Source: Streptomyces sp. NBC_00237 (lineage in GTDB: Bacteria > Actinomycetota > Actinomycetes > Streptomycetales > Streptomycetaceae). Taken from it: 64,000 bases of DNA. The DNA lies in assembly GCF_026342435.1 (NCBI RefSeq), contig NZ_JAPEMT010000001.1, positions 583,993 through 647,992 on the forward strand. Reading direction: 5' to 3'. Both the position numbers and the translations under genes were made by a program. Under the pieces are notes generated by a model. That model was not told the DNA's origin. It saw nothing but the letters and a program-made list of their open reading frames with translations, and ran no database searches. How positions within the stretch are numbered: the first letter of the stretch is position 1; each line of letters begins with the position of its first letter. This document shows positions 54,843 to 63,576 of the stretch, piece after piece.

Positions 54843-55523
54843 TTACGCCTGTACGGCGTTGTCCTGCGCGGCCTGCACGTCGTCCGCGTGCTCGCCCGTC
54901 ACCAGGTACACGACCCGCTTGGCGACCGACACCGCGTGGTCCGCGAAGCGCTCGTAGTAGCGGCCGAGGAGAGTGACGTCGACGGCGGTCTCGATGCCGT
55001 GCTTCCAGCGGTCGTCCATCAGGTGCTGGAAGAGCGTCCGGTGCAGGAGGTCCATCTCGTCGTCGTCCTGCTCCAGCTGGAGGGCCAGGTCGACGTCCTT
55101 GGTGATGATGACCTCCGCCGCCTTCGCCATCAGGCGCTGGGCGAGCTGCCCCATCTCCAGGAGGGTGGCGTGCAGGTCGCTCGGCACGGCCTTGGCAGGG
55201 AAGCGCAGCCGGGCCAGCTTCGCCACGTGCTGGGCGAGGTCGCCCGAGCGCTCCAGGTCCGCGCTCATGCGCAGCGAGGTGACGACGATGCGCAGGTCGG
55301 TGGCGACCGGCTGCTGGCGGGCGAGCAGGGCGATCGCGCGCGCCTCCAGGTCGTGCTGGAGGTCGTCGACCTTCTGGTCGGCGGCGATGACGCTCTCCGC
55401 GAGCTTCAGGTCGGCGTCGAGCATGGCGGTGGTGGCGCGCCCTATCGCAGAGCCGACCAGCCGGGCCATCTCGACCAGGTCCTCGCCGATCGAGTCCAGT
55501 TCCTCGTGGTACGCGTCCCGCAT
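54843..55523 (-). CDS. phoU: Phosphate-signalling regulator PhoU
   Basis: A 226-residue protein of two PhoU three-helix bundles. Each bundle has the E/D-x3-D metal motif region: residues near DLERSGDLAQHVAK in the first and YYERFADHAVSVAKRV in the second. It modulates the PhoR/PhoP system and phosphate transport. AGGAA five bases before the ATG at 55523 fixes the start. It is divergent from phoR, with the PHO box between, so PhoP likely controls phoU. Confidence 0.95.
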   Translation of the reverse strand: MRDAYHEELDSIGEDLVEMARLVGSAIGRATTAMLDADLKLAESVIAADQKVDDLQHDLEARAIALLARQQPVATDLRIVVTSLRMSADLERSGDLAQHVAKLARLRFPAKAVPSDLHATLLEMGQLAQRLMAKAAEVIITKDVDLALQLEQDDDEMDLLHRTLFQHLMDDRWKHGIETAVDVTLLGRYYERFADHAVSVAKRVVYLVTGEHADDVQAAQDNAVQA

Positions 55524-55644
55524 GGGGGTTCCTACTTCCTGAGTACGGCCGACTGCGCGCGGCGCAGCGGTGTGTTCCGGGGTCTGGCGGGGCTCCGGTC
55601 CCCACGTTCCCACCATCCGTCCGGTACGCGTCCGGTTCCGGCCG

Positions 55645-55677
55645 CCGAAGTGAACCAGCCCCATCCCCTTGGTGAAC
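55645..55677 (-). promoter_or_regulatory. PHO box (PhoP binding site)
   Basis: On the minus strand three 11-bp direct-repeat units follow each other: GTTCACCAAGG, GGATGGGGCTG, GTTCACTTCGG. Two agree closely with the Streptomyces PHO-box unit GTTCACC, and the middle one is degenerate. It lies between phoU and phoR, where PhoP autoregulation is known to act in S. coelicolor. Confidence 0.85.
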
Positions 55678-55751
55678 TCTGGGCGACGAACGTTCGAGCT
55701 GGCACCCATTCGCTTGGGGCAGTGTCAGTGACCAGGCATAACCTTGTGCAC

Positions 55752-57146
55752 ATGGACGTGAACGCGGCAGTGGCCGCAGCAGCAGCGATAGCCGGTCTGT
55801 GCACCGGCATCATCGCCATGCTGGCGTTCCGCTGGAGCGAGCGCGACCAGAAGCGCCCCACCAGGGCCGCAGTGCGCCCCGAGGTGAACGCCACGCTGCC
55901 GCCGGGAGTGGACACCGTCCTCTCCGTGCTCCGCTCCTCCGCGGTCGTACTCGACGAGAGCGACAACGTGGTGAAGGCCAGCTCGGCGGCGTACGCCCTG
56001 GGGCTGGTCCGAGGCGGAAAGCTGGCCGTCGAGCCGATGATGCACATGGCCCGCGACACCCGGAGGGACGGGGAGATACGCCAGGTCGAACTGGACCTGC
56101 CGCGCCGGGGGACCGGCCGGGGCGAGGCCCTCGCGGTGTCCGCGCGGGTGGCACCGCTCGGCTCCCGCCTGGTCCTGCTCCTGGTGGAGGACCTGACGGA
56201 GGCCCGGCGTATCGAAGCGGTACGGCGCGACTTCGTCGCGAACGTGAGCCACGAGCTGAAGACGCCGGTGGGGGCCCTGTCCCTGCTGTCGGAGGCCGTC
56301 ATGGACGCCTCCGACGACCCCGAGGCGGTCACCCGCTTCGCCGGGCGCATGCAGATCGAGGCGACCCGCCTCACCTCACTGGTCCAAGAGCTCATCGACC
56401 TCTCCCGGGTGCAGAACGACGACCCGCTGGAGGACTCCGAGCCCGTACGGGTGGACGAACTGGTCGCGGAAGCCATCGACCGCAGCCGTCACACCGCGTC
56501 GACCAAACAGATCACCATGCAGGCCGGGGGGACCTCGGGCCTGCACGTCTGGGGCAACCGGGGCCAGCTCGCCGCCGCCCTCGGCAACCTCGTCGAGAAC
56601 GCCGTCAACTACAGCCCCGCCCGCACCCGCGTCGGCATCTCCGCCCGCCGGGTCCCCGCCCCGGGCGGCGACCTCATAGAGATAGCCGTCACCGACCAGG
56701 GCGTCGGCATCTCCGAGAGCGACCGCGACCGCGTCTTCGAACGCTTCTACCGCGTCGACCCGGCCCGCTCCCGCGCCACCGGAGGCACCGGCCTGGGCCT
56801 CTCCATCGTCAAGCACGTGGCCGCCTCGCACGGCGGGGAGGTCACCGTCTGGAGCTCCGAGGGACAGGGCTCCACCTTCACCCTGCGGCTGCCCGAAGCG
56901 GGCTCCGTCAGGGAGGCCAGGGTGGAACACACCCCCGGCCGCCCGCTCGTCGGCCCCGGCGACGCCGACGCGGTCGAGGGCTTCGACGACGGCTTCGGCA
57001 AGGAGGGCTTCGGCAGCGAGGACTTCGACAACGCGGCCGAGGACTTCGACGACGAGGCCGAGGCTCCGGCCACCCACGGCACGTACGCGACCACCACCAA
57101 GAACCCCATCCGTGAGAACACCCCTGCCCCGGAGGTCCTTCCGTGA
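55752..57146 (+). CDS. phoR: Phosphate sensor kinase PhoR
   Basis: A 464-residue histidine kinase. A short N-terminal membrane segment (AAVAAAAAIAGLCTGIIAMLAF) is followed by a PAS-like region, the HisKA box VSHELKTPVGALSLL, and ATP-binding motifs NLVENAVNYSP, DQGVGI and GTGLGLSI. The last 70 residues form an acidic, Phe-Asp-rich tail (FDDGFGKEGF, EDFDNAAEDFDDE) after the kinase core. It phosphorylates PhoP, whose gene overlaps by GTGA. This is the phosphate-limitation system that also controls antibiotic production. Confidence 0.95.
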   Translation: MDVNAAVAAAAAIAGLCTGIIAMLAFRWSERDQKRPTRAAVRPEVNATLPPGVDTVLSVLRSSAVVLDESDNVVKASSAAYALGLVRGGKLAVEPMMHMARDTRRDGEIRQVELDLPRRGTGRGEALAVSARVAPLGSRLVLLLVEDLTEARRIEAVRRDFVANVSHELKTPVGALSLLSEAVMDASDDPEAVTRFAGRMQIEATRLTSLVQELIDLSRVQNDDPLEDSEPVRVDELVAEAIDRSRHTASTKQITMQAGGTSGLHVWGNRGQLAAALGNLVENAVNYSPARTRVGISARRVPAPGGDLIEIAVTDQGVGISESDRDRVFERFYRVDPARSRATGGTGLGLSIVKHVAASHGGEVTVWSSEGQGSTFTLRLPEAGSVREARVEHTPGRPLVGPGDADAVEGFDDGFGKEGFGSEDFDNAAEDFDDEAEAPATHGTYATTTKNPIRENTPAPEVLP

Positions 57147-57823
57147 CCCGAGTGCTCGTCGTAGAGGATGAGGAATCCTTCAGCGACGCCCTGTCCTACA
57201 TGCTCCGCAAGGAGGGCTTCGAGGTCGCCGTCGCGGCCACCGGCCCCGACGGCCTCGACGAGTTCGAGCGCAACGGCGCCGACCTCGTCCTGCTCGACCT
57301 CATGCTGCCCGGCCTGCCCGGCACCGAGGTCTGCCGCCAGCTGCGCGTGCGCTCCAACGTGCCGGTCATCATGGTGACCGCCAAGGACAGCGAGATCGAC
57401 AAGGTCGTCGGCCTGGAAATAGGAGCCGACGACTACGTCACGAAGCCCTTCTCCTCCCGCGAGCTGATCGCCCGCATCCGCGCGGTGCTGCGCCGTCGCG
57501 GCGAGCCGGAGGAGGTCACTCCGGCGGCCCTGGAGGCCGGTCCGGTGCGGATGGACGTGGACCGTCACGTCGTCACCGTCGGCGGCGCCAAGATCGACCT
57601 CCCGCTGAAGGAGTTCGACCTGCTGGAGATGCTGCTGCGCAACGCGGGCCGCGTGCTGACCCGTATGCAGCTCATCGACCGGGTGTGGGGCGCGGACTAC
57701 GTCGGCGACACCAAGACCCTCGACGTCCACGTCAAGCGCCTGCGCGCCAAGATCGAGCCGGACCCGGGGGCGCCGCGCTACCTGGTCACCGTGCGCGGTC
57801 TGGGCTACAAGTTCGAGCCGTAA
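57143..57823 (+). CDS. phoP: Phosphate response regulator PhoP
   Basis: A 226-residue OmpR-type regulator. The receiver has VLVVEDEESF, LVLLDLMLPGLPG, IMVTAKD and YVTKPFSSREL; the winged helix has LPLKEFDLLEMLLRNAGRVLT and TLDVHVKRLRAKIE. It binds PHO boxes, one of which is upstream at 55645-55677. GTG start, overlapping phoR by four bases. A perfect 19-bp-arm hairpin follows. Confidence 0.96.
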   Translation: MTRVLVVEDEESFSDALSYMLRKEGFEVAVAATGPDGLDEFERNGADLVLLDLMLPGLPGTEVCRQLRVRSNVPVIMVTAKDSEIDKVVGLEIGADDYVTKPFSSRELIARIRAVLRRRGEPEEVTPAALEAGPVRMDVDRHVVTVGGAKIDLPLKEFDLLEMLLRNAGRVLTRMQLIDRVWGADYVGDTKTLDVHVKRLRAKIEPDPGAPRYLVTVRGLGYKFEP

Positions 57824-57880
57824 ACCGCCGCGTTCTTACGTGACGTACCGCGTTCTCACGTGACGTACGCAGCCGTACGA

Positions 57881-57919
57881 AAGGGGCCCCGCCGGAATCG
57901 GATTCCGGCGGGGCCCCTT
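57881..57919. terminator. Very stable bidirectional hairpin
   Basis: AAGGGGCCCCGCCGGAATC and its exact complement are separated by one base, so the real loop is formed by a few inner bases. It lies between the convergent phoP and lipoprotein genes. Confidence 0.9.
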
Positions 57920-57939
57920 CGTCACGGGTGGCGGCGGTG

Positions 57940-58698
57940 TCAGCGACCCGCGCCGGTCGTCGCCGAGCCCGTCGGGCTGTTCTTCGCCCCGTCGTTCTTC
58001 GCGGCGTCGTTCTTGTCGGCCTTGTCGCCGTCCTTCTTGGCCGGGGTGCCCGAGGCACCCGTGGCCGGGGTGCCGGTGGCCGGGGTGCCGGTGGCGGAGC
58101 CGGTCGGCGAGCCCGTGGGGGACGTCGTGGCCGCCGGGGTGGCCGGGACCTTGTCCGGGCCGAAGCCCTCGAAGTGGCCGACGGCCGGGACGACGAACGC
58201 GCGCAGCGTCACGTCGCCGGTCTCGCTGAAGGAGAACGTGACGGGCTGGGCGTTGCCGTTCTTCGCGGCCTCGCGGCCGTTCTCCACGACGGCGGAGGCG
58301 TTGCCCTTGCCGCCGATGATCACCGAACCGCCGGCGGGGACGGTGATCGTGCCCTTGCCGCCCTTGTCGTCCTTGGCGGGGGTGAGCTTCACCGTGGCGC
58401 TGGAGTCGCCCAGCTTGACCGAGTCCAGGGTCTGCGGCTTGTCGCCGTTGTTGAAGACCGTCGCGGCGACGACCGCGGGGCCCTCGCCGACTGCGTGACC
58501 CTTGGCCTCCTCGCGGGGCTGGGTGATGACGATCGCGTTCTGGATCTTGATCTTGCCGTTGTCGACGGAGATCGCGGCGTTGTCCGGCTTGACTTGCAGC
58601 GTCTGTGCGTCGTTGCCGGCGCCACATGCGGCGAGCGTGACGATCGAGAACGCGAGGGCGGTGGCGGCGAGGGTGCCGCGTCGAAGGCTGCGGCTCAC
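57940..58698 (-). CDS. Lipoprotein of the DUF461 (copper-chaperone-like) type
   Basis: A 252-residue secreted lipoprotein. The signal peptide ends in LAACGAG, a lipobox with the Cys at residue 25. The central part is a beta domain (KIKIQNAIVITQPREEAKGHAVGEG, AVVAATVFNNGDKPQTLDSV) similar to PCuAC/DUF461 proteins, but the Met/His copper ligands are not clear. The C-terminal 60 residues are a Thr/Pro/Gly repeat (SPTGSPTGSATGTPATG) with a Lys/Asp-rich stretch. It is conserved next to phoP in Streptomyces, as I recall. The function is unknown. Confidence 0.82.
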   Translation of the reverse strand: MSRSLRRGTLAATALAFSIVTLAACGAGNDAQTLQVKPDNAAISVDNGKIKIQNAIVITQPREEAKGHAVGEGPAVVAATVFNNGDKPQTLDSVKLGDSSATVKLTPAKDDKGGKGTITVPAGGSVIIGGKGNASAVVENGREAAKNGNAQPVTFSFSETGDVTLRAFVVPAVGHFEGFGPDKVPATPAATTSPTGSPTGSATGTPATGTPATGASGTPAKKDGDKADKNDAAKNDGAKNSPTGSATTGAGR

Positions 58699-58946
58699 GG
58701 GCGCGGCAACTCCTAGGACGTTACGGACGGGGGGACTTAACTGCGGCTTAGGTTATCGACTCGCCGACCTGGGCCCGCACCCGACCCGCCCCACCGCGCC
58801 CCCGGTGCTCCCCGGGAGGTGCCGGACCGGAACGTGCGGGGTGCTCCGGCACGCCTGGCGGAATTCGCGCCGGAGCATTGGCGCGATATTGACGGCCGAA
58901 TGGGAGAGTGCCGCGCGAGAGGGTCCGCAGAATTGATCACGCGGGC

Positions 58947-58989
58947 GATCAAGCAGCCGATCAAGCACGCGATCAAGAGGGCCATCAAG
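58947..58989. repeat. Four GATCAAG-type sites at exact 12-bp spacing
   Basis: GATCAAG at 58947, 58959 and 58971 and CATCAAG at 58983 recur every 12 bp. They lie in the 617-bp region upstream of carD, about 340 bp before its start. A/T content here is higher than elsewhere. The arrangement suggests cooperative protein binding or a local duplication. The rest of the gap shows only the likely carD promoter. Confidence 0.75.
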
Positions 58990-59258
58990 GGTGACCGTGA
59001 TCAATTCGGGATTGGCGGGGATTGCCGCCGTACGAGTGATCGATCTCCGAACGGAGTAGACGAAGTTCACCTCGTGGAACCCGGCAAAACGGGACGTTCG
59101 GGCCCTGTCTGGGACTCTGTGGTGCGTGTAACGTACGCGTTTCTCTTCCCCCGCAGAGCCGCTCCCACCTGCGAATACCGTCTTCCGGAAGCCCTCCGCA
59201 GCACGTTCCTGTTGCAGTTGTCAAGCCCCGAGATATGCCCTGACCTGCGGAAACGCCA

Positions 59259-59287
59259 TTCAGAACAAGCAGTTTCCGTGTTACTCT
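59259..59287 (+). promoter_or_regulatory. Probable carD promoter
   Basis: TTCAGA and TACTCT, separated by 17 bp, resemble -35 and -10 boxes of a vegetative sigma factor and lie 28 bp before the ATG, with an AAGGGG ribosome site between. Other starts in the long upstream region are possible. Confidence 0.5.
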
Positions 59288-59315
59288 GGATAGCCACGGA
59301 AGGGGTACCTGTCAC

Positions 59316-59798
59316 ATGACGTTCAAGGTTGGCGACACCGTGGTCTATCCCCATCACGGGGCCGCGCTGATCGAGGCCATTGAGACTCGCCAGATCAAAG
59401 GCGTGGACAAGACCTACTTGGTGCTCAAGGTCGCCCAGGGCGACTTGACGGTTCGTGTGCCTGCGGACAATGCGGAGTTCGTCGGTGTACGCGATGTGGT
59501 CGGCCAGGACGGGCTGGACCGGGTCTTCGAGGTGCTGCGCGCGCCGTATGCGGAAGAGCCGACGAACTGGTCCCGTCGTTACAAGGCAAATCTGGAGAAG
59601 CTCGCTTCTGGCGACGTCATCAAGGTCGCCGAGGTAGTGCGCGACCTGTGGCGTCGTGAGCGCGAGCGTGGTCTCTCCGCCGGCGAGAAGCGCATGCTCG
59701 CGAAGGCGCGCCAGATTCTGGTGAGCGAGCTGGCCCTCGCGGAGAACACCAATGAGGACAAGGCCGAGGCCCTGCTGGACGAGGTTCTCGCGTCGTAA
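59316..59798 (+). CDS. carD: CarD-family RNA-polymerase-binding transcription factor
   Basis: A 160-residue CarD/CdnL protein. The N-terminal Tudor-like domain ([37 protein letters not shown]) binds the RNA polymerase beta subunit; the helical C-terminal domain ([51 protein letters not shown]) with its conserved Trp stabilises the open promoter complex. Length and sequence match actinobacterial members closely. It is monocistronic, between a promoter and a branched terminator. Confidence 0.96.
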   Translation: MTFKVGDTVVYPHHGAALIEAIETRQIKGVDKTYLVLKVAQGDLTVRVPADNAEFVGVRDVVGQDGLDRVFEVLRAPYAEEPTNWSRRYKANLEKLASGDVIKVAEVVRDLWRRERERGLSAGEKRMLAKARQILVSELALAENTNEDKAEALLDEVLAS

Positions 59799-59849
59799 CC
59801 GTTCACGCGTCGTCGCTGGTCTGGTGGCGCGTGCGTTGATGGTGTGAGC

Positions 59850-59909
59850 AATGCCGTGGTGCCCGGCGACCGACTGTGTCCGCAGTCGGCCGTTGGACAC
59901 CGCGGCATT
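59850..59909 (+). terminator. carD terminator
   Basis: AATGCCG pairs with CGGCATT, enclosing GGTG/CACC and an inner CGACTG/CAGTCG hairpin, and is followed by TCTTCTTTTCT. It is one of the few terminators in the window with a real T-run. Confidence 0.8.
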
Positions 59910-60071
59910 CTTCTTTTCTACGTCCCCTGCGTCTGATCCCGCATGCGGTTTTTCGCGAGGCCGGTGTGCCACCCCGTCCGACTGTCACGGAAGGGTCCGG
60001 TCAGGGCGGTGCGCCCGGCTCGCTGTGGCCATACCCATGTGGGGCGAGGCGACAAACCTCCGGAGTAGTCC

Positions 60072-60878
60072 ATGACAGTCGAACACCCCTCTGCGCCTGC
60101 GGAGCACCCCTCCGAGAGCCCCCCGGGGAGCCCTTCCCAGGCCCCGGGCCGCACCGCCGCCGTGATCCCGGCCGCCGGTCGCGGCGTACGGCTCGGCCCC
60201 GGCGCGCCCAAGGCGCTGCGCACCCTCAACGGCACCCCGATGCTGGTCCACGCCGTACGCGCGATGGCCGCTTCCCGGTATGTGTCGCTGGTCGTCGTGG
60301 TGGCCCCCTCGGACGGCGAGACCGAGGTCAAGGGCATGCTCGACGAGTACGAGCACGCGCTGCCCGAACGCACCGAGTTCCTGGTCGTGCCCGGCGGCGA
60401 CACCCGCCAGGAGTCCGTGAAGCGGGGCCTGGACGCACTGCCCGACGACATCACCGCCGTACTGGTGCACGACGCGGCACGTCCGCTCGTCCCGGTGGAC
60501 ACCGTGGACGCGGTCGTCGAAGCGGTACGGGCCGGAGCGCCCGCCGTGGTGCCCGCGCTGCCGCTCGCCGACACCGTCAAGCAGGTCGAGCCGCAGCCGG
60601 GCGGGGTGCCGGAGCCGGTCGTCGCGACGCCCGAGCGGGCGCTGCTGCGGGCCGTGCAGACGCCGCAGGGCTTCGAGCGGGCCACGCTGGTGCGCGCGCA
60701 CGAGACCGTACCGGCGACGGGTGAAGGGGCCACGGACTGCGCCGGTATGGTCGAGCGGCTCGGACAGCCGGTCGTGGTGGTCCCCGGGCACGAAGAGGCG
60801 TTCAAGGTGACCCGGCCGCTGGACCTGGTGCTGGCCGAGGCGGTACTCGCACGGAGGAGGGCCAATGACGGCTTCTGA
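60072..60878 (+). CDS. ispD: 2-C-methyl-D-erythritol 4-phosphate cytidylyltransferase
   Basis: A 268-residue enzyme of the MEP isoprenoid pathway; it makes CDP-methylerythritol from CTP. Family motifs are [21 protein letters not shown] (CTP loop), [26 protein letters not shown] and RAVQTPQGF, all in the right order. A 25-residue Pro/Ser-rich extension precedes the core. The start of ispF overlaps its end by 14 bases. Confidence 0.95.
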   Translation: MTVEHPSAPAEHPSESPPGSPSQAPGRTAAVIPAAGRGVRLGPGAPKALRTLNGTPMLVHAVRAMAASRYVSLVVVVAPSDGETEVKGMLDEYEHALPERTEFLVVPGGDTRQESVKRGLDALPDDITAVLVHDAARPLVPVDTVDAVVEAVRAGAPAVVPALPLADTVKQVEPQPGGVPEPVVATPERALLRAVQTPQGFERATLVRAHETVPATGEGATDCAGMVERLGQPVVVVPGHEEAFKVTRPLDLVLAEAVLARRRANDGF

Positions 60879-61386
60879 GAAGACCCCTGCCCCTGTCATT
60901 CCGCTGGTCGGGATCGGGACCGACATCCACGCCTTCGAGCGCGGGCGCGAGCTGTGGTGCGCTGGGCTGCACTGGCCGGACGAGGAGTTCGGTCTCGCCG
61001 GGCACTCGGACGCCGACGTCGTGGCGCACGCGGCGTGCGACGCGCTGTTCTCGGCGGCCGGGGTCGGCGACCTCGGGGCGCACTTCGGGACGGGGCGGCC
61101 CCAGTGGGCCGGGGCGTCCGGGGTGACGCTGCTGACCGAGGCGGCACGGATCGTACGGGCCGAGGGCTTCGAGATCGGGAACGTGGCCGTGCAGGTCGTC
61201 GGCGTACGGCCGAAGGTCGGCAAGCGGCGCGAAGAGGCCCAGAAGGTGCTGAGCGCGGCGGTCGGGGCACCGGTGTCGGTGTCCGGGACGACGAGCGACG
61301 GCCTCGGGCTCACGGGCCGGGCGGAGGGGCTGGCGGCGATCGCCACCGCCCTGGTCTACCGGGCCCGAGGCTCAGCCGGGGCCTGA
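60865..61386 (+). CDS. ispF: 2-C-methyl-D-erythritol 2,4-cyclodiphosphate synthase
   Basis: A 173-residue MEP-pathway enzyme. Zinc ligands are visible in GIGTDIHAF (Asp and His) and [17 protein letters not shown]; the C-terminal [17 protein letters not shown] forms the trimer pocket. It acts one step after the IspE kinase, which follows IspD, and IspD-IspF overlap means balanced expression. ATG 60865. Confidence 0.95.
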   Translation: MTASEKTPAPVIPLVGIGTDIHAFERGRELWCAGLHWPDEEFGLAGHSDADVVAHAACDALFSAAGVGDLGAHFGTGRPQWAGASGVTLLTEAARIVRAEGFEIGNVAVQVVGVRPKVGKRREEAQKVLSAAVGAPVSVSGTTSDGLGLTGRAEGLAAIATALVYRARGSAGA

Positions 61387-61549
61387 GGCGTACCGAGTCC
61401 GAGATCTGCCGGGGCCGGAGGTGGGGCCGGGGTGGGGCCGAGGTTCTGCCGGGCACTCCTCGCGCGCTGCCTCCGCCATGGGGAGCGGGCGGCGGGGTAG
61501 ACGTAAGGGGCAAGCCTCCACTCGTACCCCCGGAAGGAAACGAAACGCC

Positions 61550-61954
61550 GTGACCGCCGCACTCAGCGATGACCTCAAGGCCCTCCTCGACACCCCCGTC
61601 TTCATCACCGTCGCCACCATCCAGCCCGACGGCAGCCCCCAGGTCTCGCCGGTCTGGGTGAAGCGGGACGGGGACGACGTGCTGTTCTCCACCACGCTCG
61701 GGCGGCAGAAGGAGAAGAACCTGCGCCGTGACCCGCGCGTCACCGTGCTGCTCCAGCCCTTCGACGCCCCGTACTCGTACGCGGAGATCCGGGGGACCGC
61801 CGAGATGACGACGGAGGGCGGGCAGGAGCTGATCGACGAGCTGGCGGTGAAGTACACGGGGAAGAAGTACGCCGAGTTCAACCCGACCTCGGTGAACGAC
61901 ACCGAGCGCGTCGTCGTCCGCGTCACGGCCCGGAAGGTCGTCGGCAGCATCTGA
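61550..61954 (+). CDS. PPOX-class F420-dependent oxidoreductase
   Basis: A 134-residue split-barrel flavin/deazaflavin enzyme. PVFITVATIQPDGSPQVSPVWVKRDGDDVLF is the typical beginning of the FDOR-B group, and RRDPRVTVLLQPFDAPYSYAEIRGTAEM follows. Actinobacterial members use cofactor F420 to reduce or bind small molecules such as biliverdin. GTG start with GGAAGGA upstream. It lies between ispF and the parS/cysS region, on the same strand. Confidence 0.88.
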   Translation: MTAALSDDLKALLDTPVFITVATIQPDGSPQVSPVWVKRDGDDVLFSTTLGRQKEKNLRRDPRVTVLLQPFDAPYSYAEIRGTAEMTTEGGQELIDELAVKYTGKKYAEFNPTSVNDTERVVVRVTARKVVGSI

Positions 61955-62013
61955 GCGGCGGGTCACCCGAGGGCCGCCCGTATCCCGCCCGTTCCGGTGC
62001 GGGGTACGGGCCC

Positions 62014-62027
62014 GTTTCACGTGAAAC
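62014..62027. other. parS chromosome-segregation site
   Basis: GTTTCACGTGAAAC, a perfect 14-bp palindrome identical to the ParB-binding parS sequence known for Streptomyces. It lies in the 91-bp gap between the F420-oxidoreductase and cysS genes. Streptomyces chromosomes have many such sites around oriC, so the window should lie in the central, origin-proximal part of the chromosome. Confidence 0.92.
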
Positions 62028-62045
62028 AATCAGTACCCTTGTGGG

Positions 62046-63443
62046 GTGACTATTCGCCTGTACGACACCAGCGCCCGGCAGACGCGTGACTTCACCCCGC
62101 TCGTCCCGGGCTGTGTCTCGATCTACCTGTGTGGCGCTACCGTGCAGGCCGCCCCGCACATCGGACACATCCGGTCGGGACTGAACTTCGACATCATGCA
62201 GCGGTGGTTCCGCCACCGAGGCTACGACGTCACCTTCATCCGCAACGTGACGGACATCGACGACAAGATCATCACGAAGTCGGCCGACCAGGGCCGCCCG
62301 TGGTGGTCGATCGGCTACGAGAACGAGCGCGCTTTCAACTCCGGCTACGACGCACTGGGTTGCCTCCCGCCCACGTACGAGCCCCGCGCCACGGGCCACA
62401 TCACCGAGATGGTCGAGATGATGCGCGGACTCATCGCGCGCGGGCACGCGTACGAGGCCGACGGGAACGTCTACTTCGACGTGCGGTCGTACGAGGGCTA
62501 CCTCGCGCTGTCGAACCAGGAGCTGGACAACCTCCTCCAGCCCTCCGGCGAGGGCGAGACCGGCAAGCGCGACCCGCGCGACTTCGCCATGTGGAAGTCC
62601 GCCAAGCCCGGCGAGCCGTCCTGGGAGACCCCCTGGGGCCGAGGGCGTCCCGGCTGGCACCTGGAGTGCTCGGCCATGGCGCACAAGTACCTCGGCAGGG
62701 CCTTCGACATCCACGGCGGCGGGATCGACCTGATCTTCCCGCACCACGAGAACGAGATCGCCCAGGCCAAGGCGTTCGGCGACGACTTCGCGAACTTCTG
62801 GGTGCACAACCACTGGGTCACCATGGCCAACGAGAAGATGTCGAAGTCCCTCGGGAACTCGGTCCTCGTCAGCGAGATGGTCAAGGCGTGGCGGCCCATC
62901 GTGCTGCGCTACTACCTCGGCACCCCGCACTACCGCTCCGCGATCGAGTACAGCGAGGACGCCCTGCGCGAGGCGGAGTCCGCCTTCGCCCGCATCGAGG
63001 GCTTCGTCCAGCGGGTCGTGGAGAAGGCGGGGCACGTGGAGCCCGCCGCCGAGGTGCCGCCCGCGTTCGCCGAGGCCATGGACGACGACCTCGGCGTCCC
63101 GCAGGCCCTGGCGATCATCCACACCACCGTCCGGCAGGGGAACTCCGCCCTCGCCGCCGACGACAAGGAAGCCGCGGTCGCCAGGCTGACCGAGGTCCGT
63201 GCCATGCTCGGGGTACTGGGTCTCGACCCGCTCGACCCGCACTGGGCCGGTGAGTCGGACCGGGGCGAGGACCTCCACGGCGTCGTGGACACCCTCGTAC
63301 GGCTCGTACTCGACCAGCGTCAGTCCGCGCGCGAGCGCAAGGACTGGGCGGCGGCCGACGCCATCCGCGACCAGCTTCAGCAGTCCGGGCTGGTCATCGA
63401 GGACAGCCCGTCCGGACCGAGGTGGACGCTCGGGCCCCGCTAG
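62046..63443 (+). CDS. cysS: Cysteinyl-tRNA synthetase
   Basis: A 465-residue class I synthetase. Signature motifs are the HIGH box in APHIGHIRSG, KMSKS in NEKMSKSLGN, and the zinc site with Cys in IYLCGATVQ and LECSAM plus His in PHHENEIAQ. GTG start 19 bp after the parS site. The C-terminal region (RERKDWAAADAIRDQLQQSGL) is the anticodon-binding helical part. Length is right for CysS; the related MshC ligase, which joins Cys to GlcN-Ins, is shorter and was excluded by the DALR-type C-terminus. Confidence 0.96.
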   Translation: MTIRLYDTSARQTRDFTPLVPGCVSIYLCGATVQAAPHIGHIRSGLNFDIMQRWFRHRGYDVTFIRNVTDIDDKIITKSADQGRPWWSIGYENERAFNSGYDALGCLPPTYEPRATGHITEMVEMMRGLIARGHAYEADGNVYFDVRSYEGYLALSNQELDNLLQPSGEGETGKRDPRDFAMWKSAKPGEPSWETPWGRGRPGWHLECSAMAHKYLGRAFDIHGGGIDLIFPHHENEIAQAKAFGDDFANFWVHNHWVTMANEKMSKSLGNSVLVSEMVKAWRPIVLRYYLGTPHYRSAIEYSEDALREAESAFARIEGFVQRVVEKAGHVEPAAEVPPAFAEAMDDDLGVPQALAIIHTTVRQGNSALAADDKEAAVARLTEVRAMLGVLGLDPLDPHWAGESDRGEDLHGVVDTLVRLVLDQRQSARERKDWAAADAIRDQLQQSGLVIEDSPSGPRWTLGPR

Positions 63444-63480
63444 GGGCTTGGTCAGCAGGGCCCGGACCAGGGCCTTCCGA

Positions 63481-63508
63481 TGTGCCGCCCGGAGCCCCGG
63501 GCGGCACA
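63481..63508 (+). terminator. cysS terminator
   Basis: TGTGCCGCCCGG pairs with CCGGGCGGCACA across AGCC; CTTCATTT follows. Confidence 0.8.
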
Positions 63509-63576
63509 CTTCATTTACGTACGTAGACGATCTGCATCACCATGTGGATCGCCGGATCCACAGGAAACAGGTAGTC

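Noticed and set aside
58819..59319. A 166-codon frame upstream of carD
   Set aside because: Codon use is poor, it spans the repeat array and the probable promoter, and it overlaps the carD start.
62046..63443. Assignment as MshC (Cys-GlcN-Ins ligase) instead of CysS
   Set aside because: Full length with C-terminal anticodon-binding region and standard HIGH, KMSKS and zinc ligands fit CysS.
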